Positions 39,511-51,280 of a stretch of DNA of 64,000 nucleotides are shown one piece after another; position 1 is the first letter of the stretch; each line of letters begins with the position of its first letter. A program made the translations under genes and the position numbers. The notes under the pieces are model-generated. The model saw nothing but the letters and a program-made list of their open reading frames with translations. It made no database searches and had not been told where the DNA came from. Where the stretch lies: positions 1,753,561 through 1,817,560 of the forward strand of contig JACAXG010000018.1 of the NCBI GenBank assembly GCA_018881555.1, in the 5' to 3' direction. The DNA is from Amblyornis subalaris. Taxonomy: Eukaryota; Chordata; Aves; Passeriformes; Ptilonorhynchidae.

Positions 39511-41727
39511 GTCACCCTTGGACCAGAGAGGATAGGTACTCTAGAAAATAGTTTCACTTTGCTCAGGTGTACCCCAAGTCATCATGCAGCAGGACTGCTT
39601 CCCCCTTGTTCTGAGAAATCTAACGATGGGAGAAGTAAGGAAATTAAAGATGAAGAAACCTTTTTTCTCTTGAAGGAACAAGCTGTAACTCTACCAGCGA
39701 GGACATTCCCTTCTTCTGTGGTTGAAGCCTTGGTGAGGAAGAAGCTCCAACTGACTCTGTTTGAACCTGGAAGCTGCCACATATCAGCTTTCACCACTGT
39801 GAAGAAAGTGAGGTGTTTGAGTTTCTGTGGGGCAAATACTAATCCTTGGTCTGATTGCCTTTGTGTTGTAAAAGGAGGATTTTATGACAAAGCTCCTGAA
39901 TTTCTTCATGGAAAGTTGCCTTCCACTGTGGCTGAAATTTTCACATCATCTCTAGAAAAGTGCAACGTGGAAAAACATTGGGGAAACAAGCAAATTCTGC
40001 CAAGAAGCATAAGTGAAAATAGGTGTCTGGATAAAGTTGTTGATGATGAGAAGTATCACCAAAAAATATTTACAAGGAGAGCTAAAAGAGAAGAAATACA
40101 GAATGAGAAAGCCCAGCAACAACAGGTGACCTGTGATCTTGAGGAAAGTTCTAAAGTTTTACACAAAACTGAATTATTCAGGCCTGGGAAGCAAGGAATG
40201 GAAGCCAAAGAGAGTCTTGGTGGCACGCAGGATGCCCAAAGTTTTTTTGTTGATTTTAAAAACCTAAAAAAGTATTTTGAAGGGAGTCCTGAACTAATGG
40301 AGAAAGAAGACAATATCTCAGAAAACTGCGTCTTTGATGTGAATAGTGAATGTAACGGAGAAAACATAATTGAAATGGAAGAGAAAGGAGAGCAGGCTCA
40401 GAGACCAACTCACCAAACAAGCCCCTCCAGCAATATTGGCCTGAAAAAAAGGAAAGACCAGACCTTGAAACCATGTGAATCAAGCAAGAAGAATTTCTCA
40501 TGTCAAAAAATAGCTGCTAAAAATGTGCAGTATGCTTACTCTCAGAATTTTTTTTTGTCAGATGAAGAGAGATGTCCACTAAACTTACTGTTCCCTCTGC
40601 AAGAGAGGACTGTGTGCTTAAGCAAACTGTTCCTGCCAGGGAACAGTTTTTATGAGTGTTTCTGTCATCTGTCACCCCTGGAAGCTGGTAATGAATGTAA
40701 TGTGAAAATACCTGTACTGGAAAAAGCGGTGGCTGCGTGTTCTCAGAGGATATTTCTACTGATGCAAGAGAATGAAAATTACTCCAAAAGAGTCAGTATA
40801 TTACAACAGGAGAATGAGAGATATGNTCAGATGATGTGTGCCCTGGAGGAGGAGATGGATACATATTTTCAATACGTTTTAGCAGTAGATGAAGCTAACA
40901 TTGTTTCATTTCAGAACTTACCTAATGAGGATGAGGTTGCTGGTGGATGTTACAATAACTTGACAGAAGAAAACACCATGACCCCAGGCATATTTTTAGT
41001 TGAAACTTTCCCTAAGAGCCTCTCATATGTTGAAGAGAAAAATAGGAATTCTGAAAAAGNCTCATTGACAATTGCATCAAATAAACTTCACAGGAGTGTT
41101 CTATCCCTGAATGGAAGGAAAATGAGGTATTTCCAGCTGCTTTCTGACCTAAAAGAAGAAAGAACCAGATGCTTCAAAGAAATGGCTAAATTATTAGAAG
41201 ACAAGGAGAAATATATAGCAAAATATAATGAATTAATACAGGAGAGAGAGGGAAATTTACAAAGAATAGCTCTTTCAGAAGGTGAAAAAGAAATTTTGTT
41301 GGGACATTTGGCAGAGATAAAGTGTGAGCAAGACAAATACAAGACCTTGGTTTCAGAACTCCAAGATTGCAAAACTAGCTGTTATCAAACCATTTCTGAT
41401 TTACGGGAGGAAAAATGTGTCCTGAAAAGAGAGATAGACAGAATCAAGAAAGAAACTTCAGAACAGCTTGATGTATTTCAGAAAGCAAATGCGAACTTTA
41501 TTCTAGAAAATAACAAATTGAAAGAATTANTGTCTTCTTTAGGTTTCACCTATGAAGAGCTGAGAACAGAGAAAAATATAGGAACAAAGAAAAAAATAGT
41601 AAAACTAAAAGAAGAAAGTCAACAACATGGTCTTAAGTCAAAGAAAGTTGAAACAGCATGTAGTGTAATGCAAACTGAAGAAGGAGTTCTGATTATAGAT
41701 CCTTCAAACTATTTCCCTGGGAAAGAG
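39511..41727 (+). CDS. C4orf50: C4orf50-like large exon 6 with 14-residue repeats
   Basis: This 2,217-nt exon gives 739 codons, phase 0/0, with acceptor tttgctatcaccag and donor aaagag|gtaaat. It opens VTLGPERIGTLENSF. The first half is low in recognisable structure (Ser, Cys and charged segments). The second half is coiled coil built from exact 14-residue units. Four units lie at 40729-40896 (VAACSQRIFLLMQE, NENYSKRVSILQQE and so on) and eight at 41119-41454 (KMRYFQLLSDLKEE, RTRCFKEMAKLLED, KEKYIAKYNELIQE and so on). Position 4 is often Tyr or Cys. N bases at 40826, 41060 and 41530 do not create forced stops. The frame stays open past the donor to a stop at 41824-41826, so a read-through terminal form is also possible. 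Confidence 0.85.
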
Positions 41728-42493
41728 GTAAATAATAGCAGTAAGGAATGTTATCAAACGGGATCTTCTAAGAAAAGGGAGAGATANAAATGTCATTTGG
41801 AAGGAAAATCTGAATTAACTTTGTAATGCAGAAAACTTTGTAACCTCTGACTTGCCTGGAGATCTGAGGTGCTGAAGTTAACTTTGAAGTAGAAGGCAAA
41901 ATGCCAGAGAGGATTTTTTTTCTGAATGTCGTATTAGAAAATTTTAAAGTGATACAGCAAGCTACGAAGTTAAAAATAATACTTAAAGGAATACATTGTT
42001 CAGGCATTTTTAAAAATTNTTTATCTTATTGCAAGAGTTAAAGCTTTTACAAAAAGCTTTTACTTGTACCAGAAGTTCTAACAGAACTAGGAAAAAGAAA
42101 ACTTGTGTTATAATGGTGAAAAAATCATGTCTCGGTGGAAAGTGTGGACATGTTCATTTACTAACTTTTATTTTGATAGGGCCTAATTTTNTTATTGTTT
42201 TGATGCATATGAAACATATGCCTAATGACTCATGATGGATTTCTTATCCATGGTTTTCTTCTGTAGTCATGTATCTTACACCACAGTGAATTTCTGTGGA
42301 GATTACTATATTCTTATAAATGCAGAATTACTACTTCAGTTGAGAATCATCAACAGGGAAATATTTATGTCTAATACCTTGGTTTTATGCAAATTTTTTA
42401 TTAATTTAGTGGGAAACCATGTATTGTTCTATAAGCAACTGTATGCCATTTCGTACAGGTGAGAAGAGTCATGTCTTTCTGTTGTCTATCCAG
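41728..42493 (+). other. C4orf50: intron 6 of C4orf50-like gene
   Basis: This 0.77-kb AT-rich intron would carry the 3' end of a read-through form of exon 6 (stop at 41824-41826). I see no AATAAA close behind the stop, and no repeat. Confidence 0.65.
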
Positions 42494-42595
42494 GGCAGCA
42501 TGTTTGAAAGCTACAGTATGATGAAAGAGCAAGTCAAAAAGGCAAAAGAGGAATTAAAAATACAGCAAAAGGAATTAGAAAACTCAAAAAAAGAG
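42494..42595 (+). CDS. C4orf50: C4orf50-like exon 7
   Basis: The exon is 102 nt, 34 codons, phase 0/0, with acceptor tgttgtctatccag and donor aaagag|gtaacc. It encodes GSMFESYSMMKEQVKKAKEE, LKIQQKELENSKKE, a highly charged coiled coil. Confidence 0.85.
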
Positions 42596-42759
42596 GTAAC
42601 CTTCTCCTCTGATGTACTTCTGAGGAGCAAATTTGTTTTCTCTCGTGTTTTCTTACATGGCTGTCTTGCGGTCAGCTTTTAGCACTTTTACAAAACAGGG
42701 AGGTCTCCGATCTGCAGAACCGAAATGACCCTTTGATCTTTAAGTGCTGAATGGAACAG

Positions 42760-42960
42760 TCACTCTTGGTTGACCAGAACATCAGTGAATCTGCATTCCT
42801 GCAGCACACTGTGGCAGAGGCCGAGTGCCTGATAAAGGCACACACAACAACCTGCCTGCTGCGGCGTCTCTGGGCAGGCTGCTTCCCTCCCCATCCCTGG
42901 GAATATGGAGGAGGAGAAGGCAGTGGAAGCACTGGGGATTACTGCAAACCTGAATTCAAA
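42760..42960 (+). CDS. candidate extra exon between exons 7 and 8
   Basis: A 201-nt open block reads SLLVDQNISESAFLQHTVAE, then AECLIKAHTTTCLLRRLW and WEYGGGEGSGSTGDYCKPEF. A possible acceptor (atggaacag) precedes it and a donor (ttcaaa|gtaatt) follows. Both ends are phase 0, so it would fit between exons 7 and 8 without breaking the frame. The acceptor lacks a good pyrimidine tract, and the sequence is unlike its coiled-coil neighbours. Confidence 0.28.
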
Positions 42961-43747
42961 GTAATTTTTGAATAAGAAGCCAGATCATGTAAAGTCTGTC
43001 ACTCTCAGGGTTTTGCTATATCCAGAGGCGTTGCCAGACGCTGCCCCTTGCCTACACAACTGTGTAGCAAACACCAAGGCCAGCACCACCTGCATGGAGA
43101 CTTGTTTGGATGGTTGGTTCTGTCTGGGCCTGTGTGAAGAAAGTCTGCAGTTTTGACACCAGCCAAGGAAGCTTTCAGTTTTGTGCCTTTCTGAATGCAC
43201 TAGCTATTCACATTCCTATGTTTTATTAGTCAATCTCCACTCCATGCATATCTAAGCAGAATGTGTTGTTTTATGGCAAGTATATATTTATGGGGCTGTA
43301 ACAGGCGTTGCTCAGACACTCCCTGTGGACAAACCATTGGCAGCAATAGGTGTGTTGAGTATGTAAAAGAAAAAGAGCAGTAGGGTTTTCATGGTGAGTG
43401 TACAAAATTATTGTCCCTTGGCAGCTGCTTTATAAGACTTCCCAGCTTTCAGGTGAAGCAACTGGAATAAAGAGGTGGATTTGGATGAGTGATGGATGGT
43501 TAGGCAAGGACTTTCTGACCTTGTAGTTTGAACGTGAAAAGATAATTTTATTTTTATTTATTTTGTGAAATGTGATCGACTTGGGTCCTTCTAAATCTTT
43601 TGTGTCTTATAACTAAGTTGTGTGTTACAATACTTACCTCAGTATACTTAAAATAATGGGAAGCCTTTCTTCCGGAAGGGAGAAGAAATGATCTATCATA
43701 TGAAGGAAAGAGCTTGCTGTCAGGCAACCAGCTGAGCTACTGAGGGG

Positions 43748-43793
43748 CTTGTTTGTGGTTTTTGGTTTGGGTTTGGTTTTGGTTTTTTTTTTT
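43748..43793. repeat. G/T-rich low-complexity tract
   Basis: Repeats of ggttt / gggttt lead into a T run (ttggtttgggtttggttttg). Confidence 0.7.
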
Positions 43794-43912
43794 CCCAAAA
43801 CTACAGTTAATGTGTTTAAGTTGAATAAAGGCATCCTAGAAAAAATTCAAAGGTAAACATATGGAGGGCTTCTTTTCCTTCTTTGTGTTTTTAATTTTTG
43901 ATGTTTTTGTTT

Positions 43913-43995
43913 TGATTCTCATACTAAATCCAAAACACAGCACTGTGCCAACTACTAAGGAGAAAATTAACTGTGTCCCAGCTGAAACCAGAACA
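43913..43995 (-). mobile_element. truncated ERV LTR end
   Basis: On the minus strand it starts TGTTCTGGTTTCAGCTGGGA and continues through cttagtagttggcacagtgc to ...tttggatttagtatgagaat. This matches the first 80 or so bases of the LTR at 29101-29708. The rest of the LTR is absent. Confidence 0.85.
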
Positions 43996-44408
43996 CATTT
44001 CTCAGGAAAACCTTTTCCCTCTTCTAGCTGATAAAATCTTGCTTTCACTTTGCTCTGACGTCTTCTAAAGATGTTATCTCTGAAATCATGTGTGCGTACA
44101 CTGCTGCTTTTAAAAATTTTATTCAGAATACACACACCTTCACATTTAGAAATAAATTTAAATATTATTTTTGGCATGGCTCTAGTGAGATATGAATCTA
44201 TAGGACATACTTCTAGAATTGCATTAATTTCTTATGGTAAGATTGTAGTATATTGTATAATTCCATTTATTTTAGTTGATTTATAATAATTCAAAAGCTA
44301 TGATGTGGACATCAGCCTCAAATCCATGGCTGTAAGCTGGTACTGAAAATTATTCTGCTGCTGTACTAATTATACTCAGTAATTTTGCTTTTTGGTTCTT
44401 CCTGTTAG

Positions 44409-44555
44409 GCTCAGAAGTGGTACCGAGAACTTGGTTTTGCTGAAACAAGGTACGAAGAAACCAAAACTCGTTTGACACAGGCTCTCTCAGAATTAGACTG
44501 CCTTAAGCAAGAACTTGGGGACAAAATGCTGGGAAAGCAGCACTGCAAATTAATG
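44409..44555 (+). CDS. C4orf50: C4orf50-like exon 8
   Basis: The exon is 147 nt, 49 codons, phase 0/0, with acceptor ggttcttcctgttag and donor ttaatg|gtatgt. It encodes AQKWYRELGFAETRYEETKT, RLTQALSELDCLKQELGDKM and LGKQHCKLM. It is coiled coil, continuing exon 7. Confidence 0.88.
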
Positions 44556-47500
44556 GTATGTATGTAAGTGGAATGGAGAAAAACATATTCCTTGGGAGGG
44601 AGTGTTTTGGATACAGAAACACTGATTATTGTTATTGGGAATAGATTTGAAGCAAGTGTAGAGCCCCTCGAGCCACTGAAAATTTAAAAGTGAGCAGATA
44701 TTATACAAGGTAGACCATCTGTCTACAGGATAGTCCAGAGTCTGGGGTCTGCATGGACGTTATAAAAACATCACTTTTTTGTTTAGGAGGACTCTTGTTC
44801 TGCTCTCTTTAGCCAAAGTAATTTTCGGGTGGCCTTAATGGAAGGTGTTGGAGGAGTCTCCAGTGTTTCCAGTATTTGGCCTTTCTGCCCTGATTTCAGG
44901 CCTTGTAGCCCTGATTGCTGGATTTGGACAGGCAAAATGACACTCTAAACAGATGGTGTGGATTAAAGTCAAAGTCTTTAATGGATGTATGTGCCCCAAA
45001 TATGTATCTCCAGAATCCAGGAAATCTTTCTATCACATGGCAAAAAGTCTCATTGGAATGTGTTTAAATCACAGAAATTCTGGGTTTCCTGTAAATGAAA
45101 GCTTTTTTTTAATTTTCAGATGGTTCTCTGTCTTGATATGGGTTTATGTTTTCCACCAAAATAAAGTGTTTTATGTAAAGATTTTTAATTACTGAATAAT
45201 CTTCTGGAAGCAGCTTTTAAAAAGACTTTTCAGCTAACCCTGAAATTATTTCTGTCCTCCTTAACTGGTAAGCTGCAAAAAAGAAATAAGCAACTTCTAT
45301 CAGCTGGAAAAGTACATTTTTAGCAATCTACAATATTTGCAAATTCAATTTGAACAGGTTGGATAGATATGGCTTTGGAAGAAAATAAAACAAATTATGG
45401 AAAATCCAAGGATTCTGGGATCAGTTCAGTTGCCTAAATGTCACTGTTTATCCCAGTTAAAGGCTGTAGGGCATCCTGGCTGAGGGTGTAGTTGTCCACC
45501 TGGTAATCCCATGCAGTTATTTCATGCTAGCTTGTGGCACTATGGGCTGGTGTTTAGACAGCTGAATTCTGACTGTTAATTGAAAAGGAAGTACAGATTT
45601 TTCATATCATTGTGATGTATTGGCGTTTAGCATCCTAAAACAATAGAATCTATTCCAAGCAAGAAGAAGCGCCCAAACTGTTTGAAAATTTAAAAAAAAT
45701 GTGTAATTTATTTTGTTTAAGCTAGCAGTTAAGATTTTGGGTGCATTTTTGGGCAATGGAACTTTAATCCTTTTGTCTAGGGACAGTCTGGAGCAATTAT
45801 TGTTTGTTATATTGGTCAATGAAGTAAGATGTTAATTATTTCTATGACTCACATAGGAATAAATTTCATCAACCTTGACAAAATGTTTTTACACAGGAAA
45901 AAGTGCAGGTCAGCCTTTATCTGAAAGAAACCCCCACTTTTAAATCCCTCCAACAACTACAGTTTTCAAGTTAGTGTTTACTGATCAGTAGTATATATTT
46001 ATGCAATATTGCAATGTTTCATGTGGATCTGACTTCTTCATCCAATTGAACTGCTTGTTGTAGGGTTGATGTCAAATTTTTGAATACCTGTGTCTCCTTC
46101 CAGGGTCAAAGATGCAGTCCATGTACATCACAGAACTGAGTTTGTCCTTCAGTTGCACTATTTGATGGCAGAACTAATCTGCATAACTCAAGTCCATTAT
46201 GTTTTAACCAAAGGATATTGATTTTCTGGGCACAATTTAGCAAATAGTACTACAGAAAATAGAACAGTTATATCTTAACAAAGGTCCTGACTTTATTTCA
46301 ATAATTCTCTTTTAAAATAAACTTTTCAATATACACCAAGCTGTTGACAGGCTTTTGTCCCTGCAGCCCTGGTCTAATCCATCTTGATGTGTCCAGCAGT
46401 TCCTATTGTTCTCTTGACACAAGAGGGAGCCAAAAAGTTTGATACAAAGCACTCAACCTGCTCCAATGCCGCGCACAGAGGACTCACTTCATTAGGAAGA
46501 ACAGTGTGAAATTGTCACATTTCTGTTTTTCTCTGTGTTGCAGTGACGTGTTGCAGGCAGAGTGATATGATATATCACTTCAGTTTGTCGTTTCCTATGG
46601 AATGGTGCCTTCAGTGTGTTGTAGTCGAGGGTGTTAAAGCCAGAAAGGCTGTCAGAAAGCCAGGGAAAAATTAATTAACTGTGGTGTTGTACATCGGGGC
46701 TGAGTATTAGCTCCTCTCCCAGTTCTATCAGTGTTTGTAACCATTACAATCAAACCATCATTCTGTTTTGTCAGAAGGTTATATGGTTTTACCACAGTAT
46801 ATCATGGGTCTGACTACAATTTTCAGCTTAATCTTTTAGACTTGCTTATATACTGTGTTATCAGAAACCTGGATGAGCTGTGTGTATCAACTCAATATTT
46901 TTTTTAATATATGTTTACAGTAGCGTAAATGTTTGTCAGGAGATTTTCTTCACCCTCAGATTTTCCTCATTCTAAATCTGTATGTTTAATCTGGCAGTGT
47001 CACTTCTAGGAGCTGACCTTATGATGCTGACCATCAATCTAAAGCTCTCACTAATCCTTTCAATCTAAGTGTGTGAAATTGGATGAAATTGGAAAGAAAA
47101 CAAATTGGAGAGTGGGGGAGGAGGAGTTAAATTCAGAAGCTTTTATTTCCACTTGTTCTGTATCACTATTATTACATTTANATGTAACAAATATTTTATT
47201 TTAAAATATTTTAGAAATTTATTCTTAAAATCTGGTCAGGTTTATTAGTAGTCTTCCAGAACAAAAATGTATTTGGGAGAGTGGAATAATCTCTTTGAGA
47301 TTGTTGTAGCAGGAGACTGGTAACTTTTGAGTTCTCTTCTTACTCACTGTGTGACCACGGGTTGGTCACTTAATCAGTCTGTGCTCCAGTTGCCCCATAT
47401 ATTAAATTATTATAATACAATACTTACCTTGAAGAAACGTTGTCGAAGTCCGATCTACACCTGTTCTCACAGGGGTCAAGTACTCCTTACTGATAAAGAG

Positions 47501-47698
47501 TTTTAAGATTGATTCAAAATATTACTGCTAATATGTTTATGAAGGTTTGGAATCATATATTTTATATCCGCTTTCTTGGGTTTGATGTACAAGGTAGGTA
47601 GATATATTGATTGAGGAGTTTTGTGCTTTAAAGCATGGTTGAGAATATTTTCGTTATTTTGTACATCTAAATTGAAAATCTGTATATTTTATCTCTAG
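44556..47698 (+). other. C4orf50: intron 8 of C4orf50-like gene
   Basis: This 3.1-kb intron contains one MIR-like fragment (47320-47440). I see nothing else that I can name. Confidence 0.75.
47320..47440 (+). repeat. MIR-like SINE fragment
   Basis: Actcactgtgtgaccacggg, ttggtcacttaatcagtctg, tgctccagttgccccatata and caatacttacctt follow the MIR order (TGTGTGACC, CACTTAA, CTCAGTTTCCCCAT, TACCTACCT). Confidence 0.65.
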
Positions 47699-47875
47699 CC
47701 CATGTACACCTTGAAGGATGCCCAGGAAAAAGAGGTGAATAAAATAGCCAATAAGAGATTAGAGCAGCAAGTGTTGACCTTGAAAGCCCAGCTCAGGGAC
47801 CAGGCTGCATTACAAAATCAGTTTCATGACTTGCAGAATGAAGTGGAACTCCTTCAGGCTCAGCTATGTGAAAAG
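47699..47875 (+). CDS. C4orf50: C4orf50-like exon 9
   Basis: The exon is 177 nt, 59 codons, phase 0/0, with acceptor tattttatctctag and donor gaaaag|gtatca. It encodes PMYTLKDAQEKEVNKIANKR, LEQQVLTLKAQLRDQAALQN and QFHDLQNEVELLQAQLCEK. It is a classic Leu-heptad coiled coil. Confidence 0.9.
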
Positions 47876-50086
47876 GTATCATAAAGTTGTTTTCTGTGTG
47901 CTTAAATGTGAGCTTAGGTTTCAGATTTCTATGTCTTTCTTTTCAAAGGGGGGAAGCAAAATAGTCTTCTTTCCTGGGAATGAATCTGAAGATAATTAAA
48001 TGGTTTCCAGGCATATAAAAGTACCCCTGACTTTTGAGAAATATGGAGAAGATGTAAACTGCCTGGGTGATTGATGTTATGGAAAGATGATAGACTATCA
48101 TAAAAATTCTCTGCTCTAATTAATCCCCATAGTGTAATGCAAGCACAGTGATGCTGAAATTCTTTTAAGAGCCACCTCCTTGGCTTAAAATGTCAGGATT
48201 TTAAACATTCTTAACTCCCTTGTTCCACTGTATCAGATCATGAAACACTGAGCTAGCGATAGAATTTTGATACAGTTTTTCCTAATTTTTTTGATCCATC
48301 TTCTGGGGTTACACATTAAGAGTTTCATTAACACATTTTCAGTTAGGTGTGTGGGTTGGATTTTTATTAATGGAAATAGTTATTCTGGCGAGAACCCCCA
48401 CGTGCACACAAGTGTAGTTACACAAGCAGTTTGTACACTTGTGCGTTGTATTTCGCCTGGCAAACCAGAGNGGGTACAGACACTAACATTTGCAAAGCTA
48501 CTGCCTTACAGTGTGACAGCAAAGCTGCTCCTGTAAGTGTGACTACAGATACTGAATTCTTGGGTGGAAGCAAATTCCTGGTAGGTCTTCTTTCCCTTAG
48601 ATTTTCTTTTCTATTCTCTTGGAAACTGTATTTTGAAAAGGGATGAGAGTTAAGATGTGAGCCAAATTGCAATTGCCCATCATANTCTCCAACAGCTAGT
48701 AAATGTCCTGTTCTCAATAGTGTTCTTTGTTCTTCATACCCTCATACAATGTGTAGAACATGCTTCTCCTCTGTCTCTACTCTGAAATACAAGAGATTAT
48801 TGTCTTCTCCCTACTGGGAACAAGTTTCCTTCTACTTTCTCCGCAGTAAATCCATCTTTCTCTGTTTTTGGGTTTTGTTTTGTTGTTGTTTGTTTGGTGG
48901 TGGGTTCGTTTGTTTTGTTTTGTTTGTTGTAGCCTGGCCATGTGCTGTGATTTGCTTTAAACCAGCGCTGGAGAGAGGGTTTGTAGCTTCTCTCAGCCAT
49001 GAATTAGGATGCCGCTTAAAAGAATAGTGGTGGTAAAATGAAACAATGTTTTTTAGTGTCTGGTGTCACATCAGATGGTAGGTGAGTAAAGGGTAAGACT
49101 TGCTGTCCGTATAAATGGACAAATCCCAATTGTTCTATTGCATCAGCAGAATGTGTTGCTCCCTGCCTTATCAAGAATTGAACGTCTCCAGTGCAGGGAC
49201 CTATTGCCAGCTTTCTTTGTTGCCCCAGTGCTGGTGCAATGTAAAGGCAGGTTTCTCCTGTCCTGCCTACTCCCAAGCCCACAATTTATTAGCTGAGGAC
49301 CATGTGACCTTTTTCAGCATAACTGAGTTCTCATAAACGAGAGTGTTTTTTATGATATAATATATTTACTGTAGACTTTATAGAAATATAAATTGTCAGG
49401 CAAAATGAATGCAAAGGAATCTGTACTTTATTGTCAAAAATAGTGTATTGATTCATAATGGAAANGGATTCTACCTGGCAAGATACTATATCTTTTTCTA
49501 CATAATCAGAAAGCAGGTTTACCATGAATAGATTTTAATCATAAAGTGCATACTAGGTCATCTGGCCCACCCTGATTCACCTCCTGATAGAGGATATGCA
49601 TCATCTGCGTCAGAGTAGAAAGTTGTTGATGTTTGCTTTTCAAAGTGGAAAACGTGGAAAATCTATTATCTAATTTTACAACACAGCATTGATAAGAAAA
49701 GGGAAAAATTTTCCCCAAAGAGTGTTTTGGAAGATTCACAGAGTAAATATGAACATGAGTGCATAATGGAGGACACCAATTCTTTAATGTGATGCTGCTT
49801 TGATGAAATAACCTCACAGATATAAGTATCCATCTAAGAACATCCAAAAGCCTTTGTTGATCCATAAGACCAGTGTTAATGTGAGTAGGGCAGTGTTTGT
49901 ATGCCACGGCCTATCTGTGTGCAACCCACTCCTTACACTGATTCATCTTGTTTGTGACAACAGGGTCACACAGATACACAAAGTGTACACCTCAGAGTCA
50001 GGTCTGAAACAAATATCAAAAATCTGCTGGAGTATTTTAAAGTGATTCTAGAGTAAATTAATGCAGGATATTTTTCAACATTTCAG
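47876..50086 (+). other. C4orf50: intron 9 of C4orf50-like gene
   Basis: This 2.2-kb intron contains a G/T-rich low-complexity tract at about 48864-48932 (repeats of gttt and gttgtt). No exon was found. Confidence 0.75.
48864..48932. repeat. G/T-rich low-complexity tract
   Basis: Imperfect repeats of ttgtttg / gttttgtttt cover about 70 bp. Confidence 0.75.
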
Positions 50087-50143
50087 GAGAAAGAACTTCA
50101 GAAGAGAAAGTCTGAAGTGAAGTTGACATTAGCTCCTCTGAAG
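50087..50143 (+). CDS. C4orf50: C4orf50-like exon 10 (small)
   Basis: The exon is 57 nt, 19 codons, phase 0/0, with acceptor ttttcaacatttcag and donor ctgaag|gtactg. It encodes EKELQKRKSEVKLTLAPLK. It ends the coiled-coil run of exon 9 (ending CEK, then EKELQKRK). Confidence 0.8.
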
Positions 50144-50555
50144 GTACTGTGTTTCCCTGAACCCCTGATGCAGGACCTGCACAAGGTGCATCCCTTTGGT
50201 TGCAGGCTTCTATGCCTGTGCCTGCCTTCTGCAGCTGCCCCTGAAAAGCTGGGTGCTACTGGGCTTTGGCTTAGGCAAGGGCTCGCTGACATTACTGCAA
50301 GGGTACTTACTCTTCAGCCTGTCGAAAGGGGAAGCTTTCACATGGAAAGGGAACATCTCTTTCCAGTTTATCTGTGCACATGTATTGCTCTTGAAGGTGC
50401 AGCGGCACCTAAAGATGGAGAGACATAGGAATGCCATCTATAGCTTTGGGTCAAAATGTGTGGAATTACNGATCAGACTCAAAATATAATCTCACGGTCT
50501 CAGCGGAGAGTGGAATCACAGAATCATGGAATGTGTGTGTGTTCATGCCACACAG
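50144..50555 (+). other. C4orf50: intron 10 of C4orf50-like gene
   Basis: This 0.4-kb, fairly GC-rich intron contains no repeat or other feature I can support. Confidence 0.7.
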
Positions 50556-50738
50556 GCTAAGCTGGCTTGCCTCACCCGAAAGTGCCAGGAAAGGAACAGC
50601 TTCATTACAAGAATGCATGGCGAATTCCACAGACAAGGAATTATTAACTCTGCACTTGATGAAGAGGTGAAAAACTTGGTGAATGACATGACCCTGGCAG
50701 AGTACACAGCTGCTTTTACACCAATGTGTGATCAAGAG
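50556..50738 (+). CDS. C4orf50: C4orf50-like exon 11
   Basis: The exon is 183 nt, 61 codons, phase 0/0, with acceptor ttcatgccacacag and donor caagag|gtaagt. It encodes AKLACLTRKCQERNSFITRM, HGEFHRQGIINSALDEEVKN and LVNDMTLAEYTAAFTPMCDQE. The Ala-Lys-Leu-x-x-Leu-x-x-Lys-Cys-x-x-Arg-Asn pattern looks like a conserved non-repetitive motif, not a simple coiled coil. This is the last exon with an unbroken phase chain from 30322. Confidence 0.88.
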
Positions 50739-51214
50739 GTAAGTGCTTGTCCCTTCCCTGTGGAATCCTCTTGTTTCCACTATTGAATTAAATGGTGGTT
50801 TTCAAAGTGTTTAGTGAGACTCAGTGTGTAGTTATGTAATATATTTCATTGCTTAATATAAATAATACTTCAGGCAAATCACTGGAGTTAGCCATTTTAC
50901 TGTTGTTTTGGTCAGGGTTTAAATTTCAGGGGCCTGTAGCAAAATGCATCAGTGTTCCATGCAAGAAACACTTCCCTGATATTTTGCTCAAGTATCTGAG
51001 TGGATAATGCCGCACATATTATTGAATTTCACTTTAAATATGCATTTTTTTTCCTGCACAATCCGCTGTTTCAGATTTCTGAAGAAGTCAGGAAAGAAAG
51101 GTCAGCAGTGAATCACTTTAAGATTTAAGTCAACTCAGTGGACATTTGTATTCAAAAGGACATTTGTATTCACTTGTGTTTCTCTGGCAAGGCAAAAGTG
51201 GGATACAGCCTGTT

Positions 51215-51280
51215 TCACACCTGGTTCTATTCAACATTGTCATTAATAGCTTGGATGATGGGAATGAACTTCCTAATTTT
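51215..51280 (+). mobile_element. CR1 internal fragment (short)
   Basis: Ctattcaacattgtcattaa and tagcttggatgatgggaatg match the CR1 stretch that normally reads ttcaacatcttcatcaatgacttggatgatgg. It is only about 60 bp. Confidence 0.5.

Larger units (their letters stand above)
42596..44408 (+). other. C4orf50: intron 7 of C4orf50-like gene
   Basis: This 1.8-kb intron is unusually GC-rich in its first 600 bp. It contains a phase-compatible candidate exon (42760-42960), a G/T-rich tract (about 43748-43793) and a truncated LTR end (43913-43995). Confidence 0.65.

Noticed and set aside
51090..51115. Small exon ISEEVRKER after acceptor ctgtttcag
   Set aside because: Incoming phase 0 fits, but its donors leave phase 0 or 2 and do not join 55055. 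The stop follows quickly. Kept only as a weak option.
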